Shown one piece after another: positions 63,670-64,000 of a stretch of 64,000 nucleotides of DNA (the first letter of the stretch is position 1; each line of letters starts with the position of its first letter). The notes under the pieces are model-generated. The model searched no databases, was not told the origin of the DNA, and worked only from the letters and a program-made list of their open reading frames with translations. Position numbers and translations under genes: made by a program. This stretch comes from TMED14 sp003507115 (GTDB taxonomy: Bacteria; Bacteroidota; Bacteroidia; Flavobacteriales; Schleiferiaceae). The stretch spans positions 372,001 through 436,000 of the forward strand of contig CALSOH010000002.1 in NCBI GenBank assembly GCA_943787925.1, given 5' to 3'.

Positions 63670-64000
63670 CGATCAAGGCAGCGTAGGCCTCGGCATCCAT
63701 CAATTGATCGGCCTCTGAGGGGTCGGTCATCTTGATCTTTACCATCCAGCCCTCGCCGTATGCATCGCTGTTGACCGTCTCGGGGGCCGCATCCAAGGCT
63801 GGATTCACCTCCACAATTTCCCCACCAATAGGCAGGAACAAGTCACTCACTGTTTTCACGGCTTCGACGGACCCAAAGACCTCTTCGGCATCCATGGTCT
63901 CCCCTTCGGTGGGGATATCCACAAAAACGATGTCACCTAGCTCTCCTTGGGCAAAGTGCGTAATACCGATGTAGGCAAAATCGCCCTCAATACGGAGCCA
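63662..64000 (-). CDS. gcvH: Glycine cleavage system H protein (5' end outside window)
   Basis: The visible 112 residues run WLRIEGDFAYIGITHFAQGEL... and include the lipoyl site VFGSVEAVKTVSDLF, with the lipoyl Lys in SVEAVK. It carries the aminomethyl group between the P, T and L proteins in glycine degradation. The frame stays open to base 64000, so only about 10-15 N-terminal residues are missing. Short internal frames starting at 63922 are not the true start. VanZ follows it on the same strand. Confidence 0.95.
   Translation of the reverse strand, partial: WLRIEGDFAYIGITHFAQGELGDIVFVDIPTEGETMDAEEVFGSVEAVKTVSDLFLPIGGEIVEVNPALDAAPETVNSDAYGEGWMVKIKMTDPSEADQLMDAEAYAALIGA

Overview
The window is a chromosomal segment of a Bacteroidota bacterium, most likely a member of Flavobacteriales or a close relative. 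The evidence is gldF/gldG, gldJ next to murF, porU/porV and a PorP/SprF-family gene (gliding and type IX secretion), T9SS type A and type B C-terminal sorting domains, a mevalonate-type isoprenoid block, a caa3-type oxidase block with two subunit III genes, and many promoters of the Bacteroidota TAnnTTTG type. By eye the G+C content is higher than in most Flavobacterium. Almost all of the sequence is core or housekeeping. I see no prophage, insertion sequence, CRISPR array or integrated element.

Layout: 1-6.8 kb (+) gldF (cut by the window edge), gldG, a DUF4340-like gene, dnaN, a phosphatase and pruA, ended by a strong bidirectional terminator. 6.9-8.7 kb (-) rsmG and a glycosyltransferase, divergent from tgt, an LptF/LptG permease and a DMT transporter (+), then accA and dnaB (+). 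14.4-16.2 kb (-) a Porin_10-like barrel. 16.2-21.4 kb (-) a complete rRNA operon 16S-tRNA-Ile-tRNA-Ala-23S-5S with a canonical promoter, RNase III-type processing stems and a terminator. 21.4-22.2 kb (-) an SDR enzyme preceded by a 38-codon cysteine-rich membrane peptide gene. 22.3-23.7 kb (+) a T9SS cargo protein. 23.7-28.2 kb (-) feoAB and pdhA-pdhC. 28.3-37 kb: porU-porV (-) divergent from PorP/SprF-gldJ-murF (+). 37-40 kb (-) a small barrel gene and alaS. 40.3-43.4 kb (+) M23 peptidase-MerR-LemA-TPM-TPM. 43.5-47.8 kb (+) lipoprotein-PTPS-fabD-mvaD-mevalonate-kinase-like-UbiA. 47.8-50.1 kb (-) a large T9SS type B protein. 50.1-54.1 kb (+) M20 peptidase, DUF255 protein and tag. 54.1-57.4 kb (-) tsaB and a TolC/HlyD pair. 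57.5-62.5 kb (-) cysQ, cyoE, cox III, cox III, cox IV, SCO, DUF420 and a CxxC membrane peptide. 62.6 kb to the end (-) TonB, VanZ and gcvH (cut by the window edge).

Genes are tightly packed. Many neighbours overlap by ATGA or TGATG, and Shine-Dalgarno sequences are rare. In at least six genes the last G of a TAnnTTTG-like -7 box lies exactly four bases before the start codon, which predicts leaderless or nearly leaderless mRNAs. Several minus-strand gaps combine the terminator of one gene and the promoter of the next in under 100 bases. The most interesting unlisted item is the 38-aa cysteine-rich membrane peptide at 22085-22201. It has its own promoter and a GTGA overlap with the SDR gene, and it resembles FeoB-associated peptides. 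I found no wholly new multi-gene system. The unusual points are lost motif residues (TGT zinc cysteines, FeoB G4 Asn, the UbiA second Asp motif) and the compact regulatory architecture.
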